Virus record (IMG/VR): IMGVR_UViG_3300044633_000623
Span: 1 to 21,459 of that record
Length of the DNA stretch: 21,459 nt
Origin: a virus
Strand: one strand, 5' to 3'
The notes below the pieces were generated by a model. The model was not told the origin of the DNA and ran no database searches. It saw nothing but the letters and a program-made list of their open reading frames with translations. The first letter of the stretch is position 1. Each line of letters opens with the position of its first letter. Below, piece after piece: positions 19,633 to 21,459 of this stretch. Position numbers and translations under genes: made by a program.

Positions 19633-20094
19633 ATGGCTAAAACAGAACTTGACAATCGTGAGCCTCGTGCTCTGCAAATGCGTGACTCAGCCGAGCGACC
19701 AAAAAAATGGTCGCCACCCCAGCTTTTGCCTGATCCGACACCGGAAGAGGGCTACGCTTATCGCTGGATTCGGATTGCCACGCTTGGTAAAGATGACGCC
19801 ATGAACGTTTCCGGCAAATTGCGAGAAGGATGGGAACCTGTTAAGGCATCGGATCACCCCGAAGTGCGATTGTTCAGCGGCGGCCAAAACCGTTTTACTG
19901 ACAGCATTGAGGTTGGAGGCTTGCTGCTTTGCAAAACACCTGTGGAGTTCACCGAGCAGCGGAATGCGTACTACACCCAACAGGCAGAGTCGCAGATGCA
20001 ATCAGTGGATAACGCTTACATGAGAGAAAATGATCCTCGTATGCCGCTTTTCAAAGAGCGCAGCACGAAGGTCACTTTCGGCAAAGGCACTTAA
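19633..20094 (+). CDS. Head-region protein of unknown function, 153 aa
   Basis: Reads MAKTELDNREPRALQMRDSA, then a compact domain (EGYAYRWIRIATLGKDDAMN, VSGKLREGWEPVKASDHPEV) and a helical C-terminus. I recall similar proteins next to capsid genes in other phages, where they are annotated as hypothetical or minor head proteins. ATG at 19627 overlaps the previous stop (ATGA), but GAGG at 19621 is only 2 nt from it and 8 nt from the ATG at 19633, so I use the latter. Confidence 0.75.
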   Translation: MAKTELDNREPRALQMRDSAERPKKWSPPQLLPDPTPEEGYAYRWIRIATLGKDDAMNVSGKLREGWEPVKASDHPEVRLFSGGQNRFTDSIEVGGLLLCKTPVEFTEQRNAYYTQQAESQMQSVDNAYMRENDPRMPLFKERSTKVTFGKGT

Positions 20095-20113
20095 CTTTTT
20101 TTGGAGTCCAAAC

Positions 20114-20710
20114 ATGGCTTTCCCCACCGTTTCGGCACCCTACGGTCTGCAACCTATCAATCGAATTGATGGCATGCCGTACGCAGGTGCAATCCGTCAG
20201 ATTCCCGTAGCTGCTGGCTTCGGCACCGCCATTTTTGATGGCGATACCGTTGTGATCAACAGCGATGGCTATCTGGTTAAATCCACCACAACCAACTCCG
20301 GCGACATTGTTGGCGTGTGTCTCGGCGGACAGTACGTGAACTCGAGCAATCAAACTGTTCAAGGTCAGTTCATCCCCGCTTCGGCATCTACCGCAACCAA
20401 TCTGGCGCTGGCCTACGTTGTTGATGACCCAATGGCTCTGTTTAAGGTCGCTGTTGTGACCTCTGGCACTACCATGGGCACCGCTGGCCGTACTGTTGTT
20501 GGCACTAACCTTGCGCTCGTCCTGAACGCTGGTAACACCACCACCGGTAATTCTGCTTTCGCCGTCACTTTGACTGGCGCTGGCACTACTGCCACCATCC
20601 CAATCCGTGTGATCGACGTTGTGCCAGAAACAGCTACCGCTGCTGACACATTCACCGAGCTGTTGGTGAAAATCAACACACACCAGTACAACAACACCAC
20701 TGGTGTCTAA
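20114..20710 (+). CDS. Capsid decoration/stabilising-like protein, 198 aa
   Basis: Opens MAFPTVSAPYGLQPINRIDG, followed by YAGAIRQIPVAAGFGTAIFD, a pattern typical of proteins encoded immediately before the major capsid protein. It is Thr/Ala/Gly/Val-rich and nearly all beta, which fits a capsid surface cement protein. GGAG lies 7 nt before the ATG at 20114; the frame extending upstream to 20030 overlaps the previous gene and is rejected. RBS and spacing indicate cotranscription with the capsid gene 10 nt downstream. Confidence 0.8.
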   Translation: MAFPTVSAPYGLQPINRIDGMPYAGAIRQIPVAAGFGTAIFDGDTVVINSDGYLVKSTTTNSGDIVGVCLGGQYVNSSNQTVQGQFIPASASTATNLALAYVVDDPMALFKVAVVTSGTTMGTAGRTVVGTNLALVLNAGNTTTGNSAFAVTLTGAGTTATIPIRVIDVVPETATAADTFTELLVKINTHQYNNTTGV

Positions 20711-20720
20711 GGAGTAAATC

Positions 20721-21459
20721 ATGGCTATTTCACGCGCACAACTGCTGAAAGAACTTCTCCCCGGCTTGAACGCTCTGTTCGGTCTGGAGTACGCTAAGTA
20801 CGGCGAACAGCACAAGGAAATCTACGAGACCGAAACTTCAGAGCGTAGCTTTGAAGAGGAAGTTAAGTTGTCCGGCTTCTCCGCAGCTCCTGTCAAGAAC
20901 GAAGGCGCAGCCATCGCTTATGACAATGCTCAGGAAGCTTTCACAGCTCGCTACACCCACGAAACCATCGCTTTGGGCTTCTCCATCACTGAAGAGGCTA
21001 TCGAAGACAACCTGTACGACAGCTTGTCCAGCCGATACACCAAAGCTCTGGCCCGTGGCATGGCTTACACCAAGCAAGTCAAAGGCGCAGCTATCTTGAA
21101 CACCGGTTTTACCGGCGGCCCCACCTACGGTGACGGCGTGACCCTGTTCTCGACTGCTCACCCTCTGGTGTCTGGTGGCGTCAACAGCAACCGTCCTGCC
21201 ACGGCAGCCGACCTGAACGAAACTTCGTTGGAAAACGCAGTCATTCAGATCGCCGCTTGGACAGATGAACGCGGTTTGCTGATTGCAGCCAAGCCCAAGA
21301 AGCTGGTGGTTCCTCCGTCGCTGCAATTCGTTGCAACCCGCCTGTTGGAAACTGAACTCCGCGTTGGCACTGCTGACAACGATATCAACGCCATCAAGAA
21401 CAACGGCTCCATCCCCGGTGGTTACACAGTCAACAACTTCTTGACTGACACCAACGCTT
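20721..21459 (+). CDS. Major capsid protein, N-terminal 246 aa (cut by window end)
   Basis: Open reading frame from ATG 20721 (AAGGAG 6 nt upstream) to the window end without a stop. MAISRAQLLKELLPGLNALF and later YTHETIALGFSITEEAIEDN, GDGVTLFSTAHPLVSGG, LVVPPSLQFVATRLLETELR are typical of HK97-fold major head proteins of the Mu gpT-like kind. The first ~60 residues lack the long cleavable delta domain seen in HK97, in keeping with a separate scaffold gene upstream. Codon use is strongly biased to C-ending codons, as expected for a very highly expressed gene. Confidence 0.88.
   Translation, partial: MAISRAQLLKELLPGLNALFGLEYAKYGEQHKEIYETETSERSFEEEVKLSGFSAAPVKNEGAAIAYDNAQEAFTARYTHETIALGFSITEEAIEDNLYDSLSSRYTKALARGMAYTKQVKGAAILNTGFTGGPTYGDGVTLFSTAHPLVSGGVNSNRPATAADLNETSLENAVIQIAAWTDERGLLIAAKPKKLVVPPSLQFVATRLLETELRVGTADNDINAIKNNGSIPGGYTVNNFLTDTNA

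Noticed and set aside
20072-20815. Leftward 247-aa ORF opposite the decoration-like protein
   Set aside because: Antisense of genes with ribosome binding sites and capsid-region context.
1-21459. tRNA genes, integrase, transposase or insertion sequences
   Set aside because: I looked for cloverleaf-like patterns, recombinase motifs and terminal inverted repeats and saw none I could support.

Overview
This window is part of a tailed double-stranded DNA phage, or a prophage, rather than ordinary chromosome. It holds a complete packaging and head block (small and large terminase, portal, scaffold-like protein, decoration-like protein, start of the major capsid protein), a helicase/primase replication block, and long runs of very small overlapping genes. 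No integrase, attachment site, tRNA or lysis gene is visible. Several small proteins resemble families I associate with phages of Burkholderiales, so a betaproteobacterial (possibly freshwater) host is my inference, not something the sequence proves.

Layout. (1) 1-1741, leftward: a sigma70-like promoter near 1712-1741 reads leftward through a ~600-nt leader built of five repeat modules, then into a RAMP/Cas7-like phage protein (493-1062), a 159-aa protein and a gene running off the left edge. (2) 1789-2143, rightward: a small VRR-NUC nuclease with its own terminator. (3) 2148-3137, rightward: a promoter, a ~570-nt stretch that looks like a large structured RNA, and a DUF5710-type gene. (4) 4823-3178, leftward: five tightly overlapping small genes ending at a terminator. 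(5) 4873-4937: a compact divergent control region. (6) 4944-8710, rightward: two small proteins, a ParB-like protein with a coiled-coil tail, a superfamily 2 helicase and a Toprim primase. (7) 12520-8713, leftward: about fourteen small accessory genes, many started by near-identical ribosome-binding cassettes, including one Cys-rich probable Fe-S protein. (8) 12819-21459, rightward: terminase small subunit, a LexA-type HTH protein, terminase large subunit, portal, a small protein, a GroES-like co-chaperonin, scaffold-like protein, two head proteins and the truncated major capsid protein.

Most notable: the leader at 1098-1690. Each of five modules can form three hairpins in the leftward transcript. 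The central 7-bp stem differs in sequence from unit to unit but stays paired, and in three units pairing needs G-U wobbles that exist only in the leftward RNA. The modules are separated by ~60-nt tracts in which the dinucleotide CC (GG in the RNA) recurs every 5 nt, for up to eight consecutive steps. I know of no described element with this architecture. It leads directly into a RAMP-like gene. A second candidate RNA (2184-2757), with a possible pseudoknot and three GNRA-capped hairpins, lies just across the VRR-NUC gene.

All functional calls come from reading sequence and recalling families; no database search, folding program or alignment was run.
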